64,000 nt of DNA from DASWJZ01 sp963805325 (lineage in GTDB: Bacteria; Pseudomonadota; Alphaproteobacteria; Rhizobiales; Afifellaceae). Location of the stretch: NCBI GenBank assembly GCA_963805325.1, contig CAWDTS010000015.1, forward strand, positions 264,408-328,407, read 5' to 3'. The translations under genes and the position numbers were made by a program. Below are positions 34,147 to 44,691 of this stretch, piece by piece; positions within the stretch are counted from its first letter, which is position 1; every line of letters begins with the position of its first letter. The notes beneath the pieces were generated by a model that saw nothing but the letters and a program-made list of their open reading frames with translations, was not told where the DNA came from and made no database searches.

Positions 34147-35034
34147 TCAGCTCGAAGACGTCAGTTCGCCGTATTTCGCGAACACCGCCTCCGTCATCTC
34201 CGCACTCCAGTCCGAGAGAGGCGGCATCGTTCGCGCGAGCGCCGCATCGTCGTGGATTCTCGAAAGCAGCGCTTTGACGCCGGCAACCAGTGGCTTGCCG
34301 TCGAACAGACGGCGGATGTTCACCGCGGTCGCAAGCGCCGCGTCATCCTTGTCGTGCAGCGCCCTGGAGCAGTAGCTCGCATTGACGTTCGCGGTGGCAG
34401 ATATGCAACCGGCGTAGGGACCGTCGCGCGCGTCGGCGAGCGTCGCTTCCGACGACGGAAAGACATCGAAGTGCGCGGCAAGTTTCGTGGCCTCGAGCGC
34501 ATAGGAAAGATCGCCCGAAGAGTCCTTGAGCCCTCCGAGACGCACGCCGAACCGCTCCAGCAACTCACCCATCAGGTCCAGTTCGTACTTCACGCCCGAG
34601 AGCGCCGGAAAATTGTAGAGGTAGATCGGAATGCCGCTGTCGGAGGTAGCCTCGATCAGCGCGCCCAGATAGCGCCGCACCCCGTCGGCCTCGAGGTTCT
34701 TGTAATAGAACGGAGGCAGCAGGAGCGCTCCGCCGAACCCGAGGCTCGCCGCCTTCCGGGTCAGCGTCATGGCGTCCGCCAACGCCGACGCGCCGGTCCC
34801 GACGAGCAGGCGATGCATCGGAAAATCGGCTCCGGCAACACACTCCATCACCCGAATGCGTTGCTCGACGGAAAACGATGTCGCCTCGCCGGTCGTGCCG
34901 AGCACGTTCAGCCCGTCGCAGCCATTGGCCAGGAGGAAGCGGGCGAGACTCACGAAGCGATCGAGGTCGGGCTCGTAGCCGTTGGATACCGGAGTGGCGA
35001 TTGCTGCGATGACGCCGCGCGGCTTCTGATTCAT
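34147..35034 (-). CDS. dihydrodipicolinate synthase/N-acetylneuraminate lyase family aldolase
   Basis: A 295-residue class I pyruvate aldolase-type lyase. Motifs: GTTGEATSFS near residue 45, the catalytic tyrosine in IPIYLYNFPALSG, and the Schiff-base lysine in GGLKDSSGD. Length and motifs match DapA, but family members in catabolic loci also act as sugar-acid lyases or dehydratases. It lies between the TPP decarboxylase operon and the divergent RraA gene, so a catabolic role is likelier than lysine biosynthesis. The frame runs to 35964, but the ATG at 35034 fits the family start. Confidence 0.9.
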   Translation of the reverse strand: MNQKPRGVIAAIATPVSNGYEPDLDRFVSLARFLLANGCDGLNVLGTTGEATSFSVEQRIRVMECVAGADFPMHRLLVGTGASALADAMTLTRKAASLGFGGALLLPPFYYKNLEADGVRRYLGALIEATSDSGIPIYLYNFPALSGVKYELDLMGELLERFGVRLGGLKDSSGDLSYALEATKLAAHFDVFPSSEATLADARDGPYAGCISATANVNASYCSRALHDKDDAALATAVNIRRLFDGKPLVAGVKALLSRIHDDAALARTMPPLSDWSAEMTEAVFAKYGELTSSS

Positions 35035-35253
35035 TGCAGGGCCCTCCTCTCTTCCGCGTCGTTTCAGCGGCCGAACAACCTCGCCTCGCGGCACGCCACC
35101 CACGTGATAGCCGCTTTCGGAGAATTCGGTAGTCTGTAGGGATTGGCAGGCGTGAAGCATTGTGACAAGACTTGATGGAATTTGCGATATTTCGGTCCGA
35201 CTGATGCTTGCGGCTATCCAGGCATGCGAGAGGTCGAGGACGCGGGAGGAATC

Positions 35254-35943
35254 ATGGCAGCGGATCTGATCGAGTTGTTGAGGGCGGTCGACACGCCGAC
35301 GGTGTGCAACGTCCTGGAAGAGCTCGCGCCTGAGCGCCGCGCCGTCGGCTTCAACCGGCGTCCGCTCACCGCGATCTTCCCGGCGATGCGTCCGATTGTG
35401 GGCTACGCGCGCACGGCGACGATCCGCTCGCTTGAGCCGAATACCGTCGGCGACCGGCGCGCCGTGCGCCTTTCCTACTACGAATACATCGAGCGCGGCC
35501 CGCGACCGAGCATCGCCGTCATCCAGGATATCGAAGGGCCCGATCGCGGGATCGGCGCCTTCTGGGGCGAAGTCCAGACAAACGTCCACCGCGCCCTTGG
35601 CTGTATTGGAACGATCACAGACGGATCGGTTCGGGACATCGACCAGATGGCGAAGGATTTCTTCGTGCTGGCCGGCTCTGTCATGCCGTCGCATGTCTAT
35701 GCCGACATCGCGGCCTACGACGTGCCTGTCACCGTTGCGGGCATGCTGGTCAATCCCGGCGATCTGATCCACGCCGACCGCCACGGTGCAGTCGTCATAC
35801 CGGCCGGCGTCGCAGCGGAAGTTCCGAAGTGCGCCGATCTGCTTGCACGGCGCGAGAAGGTGCTGCTCGACGCCGCTGCGCGTCCGGACTTCTCGACCGC
35901 CGCCATACGCGAGGCATTCGATCGCATGAGCGACATTCACTGA
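35254..35943 (+). CDS. RraA-family protein (4-hydroxy-4-methyl-2-oxoglutarate aldolase-like)
   Basis: A 229-residue protein of the RraA/HMG-aldolase fold. The segments VDTPTVCNVLEE, GTITDGSVRDIDQM (substrate/metal-binding Gly-Asp region) and LVNPGDLIHADRHGAVVIP are characteristic. Members cleave 4-hydroxy-2-oxo acids to pyruvate and a keto acid in aromatic catabolism, although some only regulate RNase E. The catabolic surroundings favour the aldolase. The ATG at 35254 follows a GGGAGGA site and is preferred over 35182. Confidence 0.87.
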   Translation: MAADLIELLRAVDTPTVCNVLEELAPERRAVGFNRRPLTAIFPAMRPIVGYARTATIRSLEPNTVGDRRAVRLSYYEYIERGPRPSIAVIQDIEGPDRGIGAFWGEVQTNVHRALGCIGTITDGSVRDIDQMAKDFFVLAGSVMPSHVYADIAAYDVPVTVAGMLVNPGDLIHADRHGAVVIPAGVAAEVPKCADLLARREKVLLDAAARPDFSTAAIREAFDRMSDIH

Positions 35944-35952
35944 TGGCCCTTC

Positions 35953-36939
35953 ATGGTAGCGCATATTGAAGAGAGGCCGCTCGGGCGATCGGGCCTAAAG
36001 GTCACGGCGCTCGGCTTCGGAGGCGGGCCGATCGGCAATCTCGGCCTCGCCGTTCCCGACGAAGACGTGCGCGCCACGATCGACGCAGCGTGGAGCGGAG
36101 GCGTTCGCTATTTCGATACAGCCCCGCTTTACGGGCGCGGCCTGAGCGAGCGCAGGCTCGGCGCCGTGCTCAGGGATTCCCGTCCGCGCGACTCCTTCGT
36201 CCTCTCGACCAAGGTCGGCCGGAGGCTCAATCCCCCGGACGCGCTGCATACCGGTTCGCAAGCACCGGAGGTGTCCTTCGACTACAGCTATGCCGGCGCG
36301 CTGGCGTCGTTCGAAGAAAGCCTCGATCGCCTGGGGCTTGAGCGCGCCGACATTCTGTTGATCCACGACATCGATCGCTGGACGCACGGGGATAAGCAGC
36401 CAAAAGCCTTCGCGGCAGCACTCGACGGAGCCTACCGGGCGCTTGACGAGCTGAAGTCACAGGGTCGGGTGAGCGCAGTCGGACTCGGCGTCAATGAGTG
36501 GGAGGTCTGTCTCGACTTCGCGCAGCGCGCGCCGATCGATTGCGTGCTTCTCGCCGGCCGTTACACGCTGCTCGAACAGGAGGCTGGCCGACAGTTCCTC
36601 CCCTACTGCCTGGAACATGGCATCGGCGTCATCGTCGGCGGGCCCTTCAACAGCGGCATTCTCGCTACAGGAGCGCGGCCCGACGCGCAGTTCAATTACA
36701 GCCCGGCGCCACAAGCGATACTCGACCGCGTCCGCAGGATTGAGTTTGTTGTCGCCCGCCACGGCGTTGCGTTGCCGTCCGCCGCATTGGCGTTTCCCCT
36801 GCGCCACCCCGCCGTCTCGGCGATCATCCCCGGCGTTGCTTCGGCCGATGAGGCGAGCCGGGCACTCGCCGCGGTAAAGCAGGAAATCCCCGAGGCGCTC
36901 TGGCATGACCTCGCTGCCGCGGGACTTATCGAAACCTGA
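35953..36939 (+). CDS. aldo/keto reductase, L-fucose/D-threo-aldose dehydrogenase type
   Basis: A 328-residue NAD(P)-dependent oxidoreductase. It shows LGRSGLKVTALGFGGGPIGN at the N-terminus, the tetrad D and Y in YFDTAPLYGRG, K in LSTKVGR, and H in ILLIHDIDRW. The pattern matches aldose and pyridoxal 4-dehydrogenases that oxidise hemiacetals to lactones. It begins 9 bases after the RraA stop, probably in one operon with it. The direction and substrate are not determinable from sequence. Confidence 0.88.
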   Translation: MVAHIEERPLGRSGLKVTALGFGGGPIGNLGLAVPDEDVRATIDAAWSGGVRYFDTAPLYGRGLSERRLGAVLRDSRPRDSFVLSTKVGRRLNPPDALHTGSQAPEVSFDYSYAGALASFEESLDRLGLERADILLIHDIDRWTHGDKQPKAFAAALDGAYRALDELKSQGRVSAVGLGVNEWEVCLDFAQRAPIDCVLLAGRYTLLEQEAGRQFLPYCLEHGIGVIVGGPFNSGILATGARPDAQFNYSPAPQAILDRVRRIEFVVARHGVALPSAALAFPLRHPAVSAIIPGVASADEASRALAAVKQEIPEALWHDLAAAGLIET

Positions 36940-37246
36940 CCAGGGCCGGCCGTGCCACCTGTTTTGTCACGACGCCATCTATTGACAGAGTCTGATATTA
37001 TTGGATCGGAGTTGACGCGACTTGCAAAGCCTGCAAACGTCACGGTGGGGGTCGACTAGCTGAAAAATATCTAGGCGATGTGCCCGCCAATTCCCGTGCC
37101 GAATGGCAGGGCGGCGTCCTCGCGGGGTGTGCGGTAAAGCCGCCGCTGCGGTGAGGGCGCCTAACAAAGACGACCTTTCGCGTCGGCCGCATTGGTCCTG
37201 GCTCAGCCAACTGCGGAGACTGGAGGAGAGCCGGGAGGAAAGCCCA
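36940..37246. other. 307-base intergenic region before the second amino-acid ABC system
   Basis: The first half is AT-richer than average. A TTGACA hexamer near 36984 could be a -35 element, but no -10 at standard spacing is convincing. A GGGAGGAA ribosome site precedes 37247. I see no gene, repeat or clear terminator. Confidence 0.4.
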
Positions 37247-38041
37247 ATGAAATTGATCCGCGTTCTTTCGTTCGTTGTGCTGGCAGCAGGCGCGTTGGCA
37301 GTCGCCGTGCCCGCCCAGGCGCAGACGACGCTCGACAAGATCCTCAAAGACAAGAAAATCCGCATCACGGCGGAACTGACCTCGCCGCCGTTCGGCATCG
37401 TCGATAAGGACGGCAACCCGGATGGCTCGGAGATCGCAGTCTCGCGGCAGCTCGCTGCGGATCTCGGCGTCGATCTCGATCTGGTTCAGGTTACGGCGCC
37501 GCAGCGCATCCCGGCGCTGCTAGCCGGGCGCGCCGACGTCGCCATCTCGTCACTGAGCATCACCGTCGATCGTGCGAAAACCGTGATGTTCGCCAACCCG
37601 CACGGCGCGCTCTCGATCGTCATCGCCGCGCCAGCCAGCCAGAGCATCTCCTCGCTGGCCGATCTCGCCGGCAAGCGCGTCGGTCTGACCCGCGCGACGC
37701 TGGAGGAGGCGACGGTTCCAAAGGCCGCCCCCGAAAGCGCGCAGATCGTCTTTTTCGACGACATCGCGGCAACCATCCAGGCGCTGTTGTCGGGCCAGAT
37801 CGACTGCGCCGGCATGTCGGCTTTTGCCGCCAAGTCGATTGCCGACCGCAATCCCGACAAGCAGATCGAATCGAAGTTCACCGTCAAGACGGCCTACTAC
37901 GCCGCCGCGGTCAGGCCGGATGAGCAGGCGCTGCTGCGCTTCCTCAACACCTGGGTCTTTCTGCGCACGCAGGATGGGACATTGGGCCAGATCTACGAGA
38001 AATATACGGGCGTGAAGCTGGTCCAGCTTCCGACGTTCTGA
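37247..38041 (+). CDS. periplasmic amino-acid-type substrate-binding protein (second system)
   Basis: A 264-residue family 3 solute-binding protein. The signal peptide (MKLIRVLSFVVLAAGALAV...) ends near PAQAQ. The mature part starts LDKILKDKKIRITAELTSPPFG, and the central SLADLAGKRVGLTR block is typical. It heads an operon with two permeases and an ATPase. The frame opens at 37103, but the ATG at 37247 starts a proper signal peptide and has a strong ribosome site. Confidence 0.9.
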   Translation: MKLIRVLSFVVLAAGALAVAVPAQAQTTLDKILKDKKIRITAELTSPPFGIVDKDGNPDGSEIAVSRQLAADLGVDLDLVQVTAPQRIPALLAGRADVAISSLSITVDRAKTVMFANPHGALSIVIAAPASQSISSLADLAGKRVGLTRATLEEATVPKAAPESAQIVFFDDIAATIQALLSGQIDCAGMSAFAAKSIADRNPDKQIESKFTVKTAYYAAAVRPDEQALLRFLNTWVFLRTQDGTLGQIYEKYTGVKLVQLPTF

Positions 38042-38048
38042 TCTGAGG

Positions 38049-38077
38049 CGGGGCGCCGCGCACGGCCCGGCGCCCCG
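38049..38077. terminator. GC-rich hairpin after the binding-protein gene (second ABC system)
   Basis: A perfect 10-base inverted repeat (arms 38049-38058 and 38068-38077, core GGGGCGCCG/CGGCGCCCC) surrounds a 9-base loop between the binding-protein stop and the first permease start. No T-run follows. An mRNA-stabilising or attenuating role is likely, paralleling the hairpin at 29843-29874. Confidence 0.65.
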
Positions 38078-38089
38078 ACCGCCCCTCAT

Positions 38090-38767
38090 ATGGATTACGT
38101 CTTTCAGTTCGGCGTCGTCACCGACCACGCCCAGGAGCTGCTGACCGGCACGTTCGACACGCTGTGGCTGACGGCGGCTGGAACGGTGGGCGGTTTCGCC
38201 CTCGCCGTCATCTGTGCCTTCCTGCGCACGGCCGGGCCGCGTCCGGTCCGCTTGCTGGTCAGAACCTATGTGGAGATCATCAGGAACACGCCCTTCCTGG
38301 TGCAGCTCTTCCTGATCTACTTCTCGCTTCCGGCGATCGGCATCCGGCTGCTGGCGGACCAGGCGGCGGTCCTCGGTTTGTCGATCAGCTTCGGCGGCTA
38401 TGCCACAGAGATCCTGAGGTCAGGTATCGAAGCCGTGCCGAAAGGGCAGATCGAGGCGGGTCGCGCGCTCGGCCTGCATCGGGGCCACGTCTTTCGCTTC
38501 GTCATCCTCTATCAGGCAATCAGGATCGCCTATCCGGCTCTGGCGAGCCAGGTCATCATCCTGCTGCTTGGATCGAGCATCGTCTCGGCGATCTCGGCGA
38601 CCGAGCTGACCGGCATCACCAATTCGCTGCAGTCACAAACATTCCGCGCGTTTGAATTCTATTTCGCCGCGGCGGCGATCTACCTAGCGCTGGCCTTCGG
38701 CGTGAAGCTCCTGCTCGGCGGCCTCTACTGGGTGGTCTTCGTCCGCGCAAAGCGAGGTGTGCAATGA
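38090..38767 (+). CDS. polar amino-acid ABC transporter permease 1
   Basis: A 225-residue HisM/GlnP-type inner-membrane permease. The hydrophobic spans flank a coupling loop containing TEILRSGIEAVPKGQIEAGRAL, the EAA motif. VEIIRNTPFLVQLFLIYF is the usual family signature. Its stop overlaps the next permease start by four bases, so the two are translationally coupled and probably heterodimerise. Confidence 0.92.
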   Translation: MDYVFQFGVVTDHAQELLTGTFDTLWLTAAGTVGGFALAVICAFLRTAGPRPVRLLVRTYVEIIRNTPFLVQLFLIYFSLPAIGIRLLADQAAVLGLSISFGGYATEILRSGIEAVPKGQIEAGRALGLHRGHVFRFVILYQAIRIAYPALASQVIILLLGSSIVSAISATELTGITNSLQSQTFRAFEFYFAAAAIYLALAFGVKLLLGGLYWVVFVRAKRGVQ

Positions 38768-39432
38768 GGACGTTCGGTTGGCACGAGCTGGAATACGTCG
38801 TGGCGGCGATGCGCTGGACGTTACTCCTCTCCGCCGTCGCTTTCACCGGCGGCATGCTCGCGGGCTTCCTGATCGCTCTTGCCCGCATCAACCCGTTCGT
38901 GCCGCTGCGTGAGCTCGCGAGGCTCTATATCCTTGTGTTTCAGGGCACGCCCGTACTGATCCAGCTCTTCATCGCGTATTACGGGTTCGCTGTACTCTTC
39001 GACCTTCAGATCGAGGCGTGGACGGCCGTGAGTCTCGCCTTCACCGCCTACGCGGCCGCCTTTTTGGGCGAAATCTGGCGCGGCGCCATCGAAGCCGTAC
39101 CGCGCCAGCAATGGGAATCGGCGGAATGCCTGTCGCTCGGCTATTTCGCGCAGTTGCGTTACGTGATCCTGCCGCAGGCGCTGCGCATCTCCATCCCGCC
39201 GACCGTCGGGTTTCTCGTTCAGCTCATCAAGGGCACGTCGGTCGCCTCGATCATCGGCTTTGTCGAACTGACACGCGCCGGTCAGCTCATGACCAACGTC
39301 ACCTTTGAGCCCATGGTGGTCTACCCGCTCGTAGCCGCCCTCTATTTCATCCTCTGCTGGCCGCTCTCGCTGTTCAGCCAGTTCCTGGAAAGACGGTTCG
39401 ATGTCACTCGTGGCCTTACGCAAGGTCTCTAA
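38764..39432 (+). CDS. polar amino-acid ABC transporter permease 2
   Basis: A 222-residue permease paralogous to its upstream neighbour. It shows the RLYILVFQGTPVLIQLFIAYY signature and the coupling loop GEIWRGAIEAVPRQQWESAECL. It overlaps both flanking genes (4 bases upstream, 32 bases with the ATPase downstream). Confidence 0.92.
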   Translation: MRTFGWHELEYVVAAMRWTLLLSAVAFTGGMLAGFLIALARINPFVPLRELARLYILVFQGTPVLIQLFIAYYGFAVLFDLQIEAWTAVSLAFTAYAAAFLGEIWRGAIEAVPRQQWESAECLSLGYFAQLRYVILPQALRISIPPTVGFLVQLIKGTSVASIIGFVELTRAGQLMTNVTFEPMVVYPLVAALYFILCWPLSLFSQFLERRFDVTRGLTQGL

Positions 39433-40132
39433 GAAGTTCGGTTCCCACACCGTACTCGATCAGGTCGATCTCGACGTCGAGCCGGGCGATGTCGTGGCCA
39501 TCATCGGACGCAGCGGCTCGGGAAAGAGCACGCTTCTGCGCGTCATCAACGGTCTTGAGTCGATCGACGGCGGGACGATCACCGTTGCCGGACAGCAGGT
39601 GTCGCAGCGGCGGCGCGATCTCAGGCGGCTGCATCGCAGCGTCGGCATCGTCTTTCAAAGCTACAATCTCTTTCCCCATCTGAGCGTCGAGCGGAACATC
39701 ACACTTGGACCGACGGTCGGGAAAGGCGTTTCCGCATTAGAGGCGGCGCGGATCGCGCGCGAGGTTCTGGCCTCGGTCGGGCTTGCGGACAAGCTCAAGG
39801 AATACCCTTCCCGGCTTTCCGGCGGACAGCAGCAGAGGGCGGCCATCGCCAGGGCGCTCGCCATGCAGCCGGCGCTGCTTCTCTTCGACGAGATCACCTC
39901 GGCGCTGGACCCCGAACTAACCTACGAGGTGGTGCGCGTGCTGCAGCAGCTCGCGCACGATGGACGGACGATGATCCTCATAACGCACGAGATGGGCGCT
40001 GCGCGCTCCGCCTCGCGCGTGCTTTTCATGCACCAGGCGCGGATCTGGGAAGACGGGACGCCGGAGCGCGTCTTCGACGATCCCCAGACGCCGGAGCTGA
40101 AGGCGTTCCTCGCTGCGATCATCCGCCACTAG
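39401..40132 (+). CDS. polar amino-acid ABC transporter ATP-binding protein (second system)
   Basis: A 243-residue GlnQ-type ATPase. Walker A GRSGSGKS at 36-43, Q-loop FQSYNLFPHL, signature LSGGQQQR from 139, Walker B LLFDE followed by ITSALD, and H-loop ITHEMGAA are present. The usual DEPTSALD reads DEITSALD, a tolerated change. It starts inside the permease gene. The GMC oxidoreductase follows 11 bases downstream, suggesting that it acts on the imported substrate. Confidence 0.92.
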   Translation: MSLVALRKVSKKFGSHTVLDQVDLDVEPGDVVAIIGRSGSGKSTLLRVINGLESIDGGTITVAGQQVSQRRRDLRRLHRSVGIVFQSYNLFPHLSVERNITLGPTVGKGVSALEAARIAREVLASVGLADKLKEYPSRLSGGQQQRAAIARALAMQPALLLFDEITSALDPELTYEVVRVLQQLAHDGRTMILITHEMGAARSASRVLFMHQARIWEDGTPERVFDDPQTPELKAFLAAIIRH

Positions 40133-40143
40133 GGGAGGCGTCA

Positions 40144-41668
40144 GTGAGCGACGACGCGAAGCAGCACTACGACTTGGTGGTCGTCGGCGCCGGCGCCAGC
40201 GGCGGCGTCATCGCGGCGCGGCTGAGCGAAGATCCGCAGCGGCAGGTCCTCCTGCTCGATGCGGGACCGGACTTTCCCGACGAGGCCAAAATATTGCCGC
40301 TGTTCGCGGTGAGCGGCGAGCACAGTTGGCGTGTCTCTGGGCTGCCTGAGTTCGATTGGGAATTCTACGATCGCGACAGGGCTGGCAGACGCGGTGGCCG
40401 GCCGATCCGCCTCCCCCGCGGTCGCCTCGTCGGCGGCAGCTCAATGGTGAACTCGACGATCGCGGTGCGGCCGGCGCCGTTCGACTTCGACCGCTGGGCC
40501 AACCTCGGCTGTTCCGGTTGGGATTGGCAAAGCGTCATCCCCTATTTCATCAGGATCGAAACCGACCGAGACTTCGGAGCCGAACCAGACCACGGCAAGG
40601 ACGGGCCGATCGTCATCCAGCGCTATCGGCCGGCGAGCTGGGCACCGGTCAATGCCGTCTTCGCCGAAGCCTGCGATGCGCTCGGAATCACCCATGCGCC
40701 GGACCTGAACGGCTCCGACGGCCATGCCGGCGTATTCGGGCCGTTTCCCGCACAACCGCTACAAGGAAGAGCGGCTCGGCACGCTCGTCACCTACATCCG
40801 CGCCGCGAGAGAGCGCCCGAACCTGACGATCCGCGGATCCCACCTCGTCGACAGGGTCGTCTTCTCAAAGGGCCGCGCGACCGGCGCCACCTGGCTCGGG
40901 CCGGACGGCGAAGGCATGGTCTCGGCAGACACAGTCGTGCTCGCTGCGGGCGTTTACAATACCCCGGCAATCCTGCAGCGCTCGGGCGTTGGACCGGCGA
41001 GTCTGCTTAAAGCGCTCGGCATTCCGACGGTGATCGACGCACCGCAGGTCGGTCAAAACCTTCGCGACCATCCCGGCTGCGCCTTTTTGTTCAAGGCGGA
41101 CGGAATCTCGGCGACGACGGGCCGCTTCTTCTCCGTCAACTGGCGCGGTCAGGCCGCCGACGACGGCGAGCCTTGGTGGCAGACGCACCCCTTCCCAGTC
41201 GACGAGGAAGAAGGGATATCGGGCCTCTTCACCTATCTCTGCCGCCAGCATTCGTCGGGAAACGTGCGCCTCGTGAGCACCGACCCGCGCGTCGCGCCCG
41301 AGATCGACCACGATTACCTCGCGGCGTCAGAAGACACCGCGCACTTCGCCGATGCGCTCGAAGCGAGCCGCGCGCTCCTCGCGACTGCGCCCTTCGTGGC
41401 ATGCGGCGCGCGGCTGATCGACCCGGTCGCCGACCTGCCGGCCTACCTTTCATCCAATCTCGTGACGGCCCACCACCAGAGCAGCACCTGCGCGATGGGA
41501 CCCGATCCCGCCAGCGCCGTGGTCAATACACGGCTGGCGGTCCACGGGATCGACGGCCTGATGGTGGCAGATTCGAGCGTCTTCCCCGACACCGTCATGC
41601 ACAACACCAATCTCGCCTGCTACGTGATCGGCGAGATCGCCGCCGACATCATCCGCGGGCGGCGGTGA
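40144..41668 (+). CDS. GMC-family FAD oxidoreductase, one frameshift
   Basis: A glucose-methanol-choline oxidoreductase of about 507 residues once joined. FAD binding is at VVVGAGASGGVIAARLSE, and the first GMC signature is GGSSMVNSTIAVRP. The C-terminal catalytic pair sits in SNLVTAHHQSSTCAMG (His) and TVMHNTNLACYVIG (Asn). The frame shifts +1 at the TTT run 40744-40746. With one T fewer, GVFGPFPHNRYKEERLG is continuous. It oxidises an alcohol to an aldehyde, probably the compound imported by the preceding ABC system. Confidence 0.87.
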
Positions 41669-41677
41669 GCGGCGTCT

Positions 41678-42592
41678 TCAGTCGCGCCCTGCGATCTTCG
41701 TGCCGTTCAGTTCCGCAAGCACGCCCGGCAGCGCGGGCAGGAAGACGTCGGCCTTGCCCTGGTTGAGAGCCAGCCTAAGCGTCTGATTGACGGCCTGAGC
41801 GATGAACACCGCCATGCCCGCGCCTTCCGCCAGCCGGCCATAGGTGCGTACGTCCTTGGCGGCAATCCGCAGCGGCCCCCGCAGGTGGCTATCATCGCCG
41901 CTCCGAATCCAGGGCTCCATCATGCGCCACATGCGACCGTCCGCACCGCCGGCCGAGAGCACGTCGGCTAGAGCGTCGAGATTCACGCCGACCTTCGCCG
42001 CCGTCGCAAAGCCCTCGGCGAAGAGCGACGCCATGCCGATCGTGATGGAGTTGTTGACGAGTTTGCACGTCGTTCCGGCGCCAAGCGGCCCGCAGTGAAC
42101 GATCGTGTCCGCATAGCATTCCATCACAGGCCGGACGCGCGCCAGCACCTCCGCGTCACCGCCGACATAGGTGCTGAGCTTCCCCTGCTCTGCCTCCTTC
42201 GGCGTGCGCCCGAGAGCTGCGTCGAGCATTGCCGCACCAAGTCCTTCGACCTCGGCGCCGATCTTGCGCGTCACGGCCGGATCGGACGTGGTTGTATCGA
42301 TGAGCACCGCGCCTTTCGCCAATCCGGCAAGGACGCCCTTCTCGCCATAGACGGTCACTTCCACCTCGACCGATGACGGCAGGCACAGGATGACGACATC
42401 GCTTTCCGCGGCGAGCGCCGCCGGGTCCGTCGCTTCGCGCGCCCCGCGCCGGACGAGGTCATCGACCGGCTCGCGATTGCGGTTGCCAAGAATCGTCAGC
42501 GGATGGCCACCCTTCTCGAGAATGCTTTTGGCCGCGCCGTGCCCCATGAGGCCGACACCGATGAATCCGACTTTCACTTTGCTCTTGGTCAT
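41678..42592 (-). CDS. 3-hydroxyisobutyrate-dehydrogenase-family oxidoreductase
   Basis: A 304-residue NAD(P)-dependent beta-hydroxyacid dehydrogenase. Rossmann motif GFIGVGLMGHGAAKSI is at the N-terminus, the substrate motif is degenerate around DAALGRTPKEAEQGKL, and the catalytic lysine is in GAGTTCKLVNNSI. The family includes tartronate-semialdehyde reductase and L-threonate 2-dehydrogenase (LtnD). The nearby sugar-acid kinase and PdxA genes make a four-carbon sugar-acid substrate plausible. It is convergent with the GMC gene and in the same direction as the sugar ABC system. Confidence 0.87.
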   Translation of the reverse strand: MTKSKVKVGFIGVGLMGHGAAKSILEKGGHPLTILGNRNREPVDDLVRRGAREATDPAALAAESDVVILCLPSSVEVEVTVYGEKGVLAGLAKGAVLIDTTTSDPAVTRKIGAEVEGLGAAMLDAALGRTPKEAEQGKLSTYVGGDAEVLARVRPVMECYADTIVHCGPLGAGTTCKLVNNSITIGMASLFAEGFATAAKVGVNLDALADVLSAGGADGRMWRMMEPWIRSGDDSHLRGPLRIAAKDVRTYGRLAEGAGMAVFIAQAVNQTLRLALNQGKADVFLPALPGVLAELNGTKIAGRD

Positions 42593-42682
42593 TCTCGAAA
42601 AGCTCCACTTGGCATTCGAAGGAAGAAGGGCGTTCGGCGGCCCCTGTCGGGACGTCGCCTTTGCCCTTCGCGAAAATTCTGG

Positions 42683-43452
<770 letters not shown>

Positions 43453-43456
<4 letters not shown>

Positions 43457-44676
43457 GTCGAATGCCTTCGCCGGTAGCTCATGTCGATCCAGACGGCGAG
43501 GATGAGCACGAGCGCCAACGCCATCTTCTGCAACGGCGTTGGAACGCCCATGAGGATCATGCCGCTTTCCAGGCTCTGCATGATCAGCGCTCCGAGAATG
43601 CCGCCATAGATCGTTCCGACGCCGCCCGCCAGCGACGTGCCGCCGACAACCGCCGCGGCGATGACGTTGAGTTCGCTCATCGTGCCGGTGACGCTTGCCC
43701 CGGCGTTCAGCCTTGCCGTGACCACGATCGAAGCAAGTCCGCAAAGGACACCCATCACCACGAAGACGAGCAGCGTCACGCGACGCGTGTCGATGCCGGC
43801 GAGCTCAGCGCTTTCCGGATTGCCTCCGACGGAAAACACGTGCCGTCCGAACGTGTGCTTGCGCGCGATCACCGACATCACCAGCGTCACGGCAATGAGG
43901 ATGAGCACGGGGATCGCGATCCCCATCGGGATGTTCGTGCCGGGCTGCTGATATCCGTTCATGATCATGACGAAGCCGACGATCACCGCCGTCCAGACGG
44001 CGACGAACAGCCCGTCGAACATTGCGGGACGCAAGCCGACACCATGGACGCGTCGGCGCTGGCGCCCGCGCCACACGACGAATGCGACGCCGGCGATTGC
44101 GGCGAGGCCGACGATCCAGCTCCAGAAGCCACCGATCGTTCCGTGTAGCCCGCCGCCGAGCAGCTGAAAGGTCTCGTTGAGCGGCGAGATCGTCTGTCCC
44201 AGATTGATCTGGTAGGCGGCGTTGCGGAAGAAGAGCAGCCCGCCAAGGGTCACGACGAAGGACGGGATGCCGGCATAGGCCGTCAGCGCGCCCTGTATCA
44301 GCCCGATCAGCCCGCCGAGAGCGAGCATCGCAAGGCAGGTCAGCCACCACGTCTCGGCGCCGCCGACCGGCAGGTAGGAGGTCTGCATCAGCGCGCCGAA
44401 CACGCCGATGAAACCGATCTGCGAGCCGACGGAGAGATCGATCTGCCGCGCAACGATCACCAGCACCATGCCGCATGTCATGATGCCGACCACCGCCACC
44501 TGAACCGATAGGTTGAACAGGTTTCGCGGGGTCAGGAAGACGCCGTCGGTGAGGATGCCGAAGCCCAGCCAGATAAGGCCGAGCACGCCGAGCAACGCCA
44601 GCAGCCGGGCATCGAGCCCGGCTGCATTTGCAAGCCTCCGCGCCAGGGGGCTGGCTGGGAGGGCAGCGTCGGCCAT
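43453..44676 (-). CDS. sugar ABC transporter permease (ribose/xylose type)
   Basis: A 407-residue permease of the XylH/RbsC family with about ten hydrophobic segments. Signatures include LGGLLFFRNAAYQINLGQTI, FSVGGNPESAELAGI and the C-terminal IGGILGALIMQSLESGMILM-type region. It overlaps the ATPase gene by four bases and follows the binding-protein gene by 15 bases, completing a three-part pentose/sugar-acid-type importer. Confidence 0.92.
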
Positions 44677-44691
44677 CAGGGAAGCGCCGTT

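Noticed and set aside
34147..35964. A 605-residue DapA-containing protein from the long open frame
   Set aside because: The extra N-terminal 310 codons are antisense to the RraA gene; the ATG at 35034 gives the normal family length.
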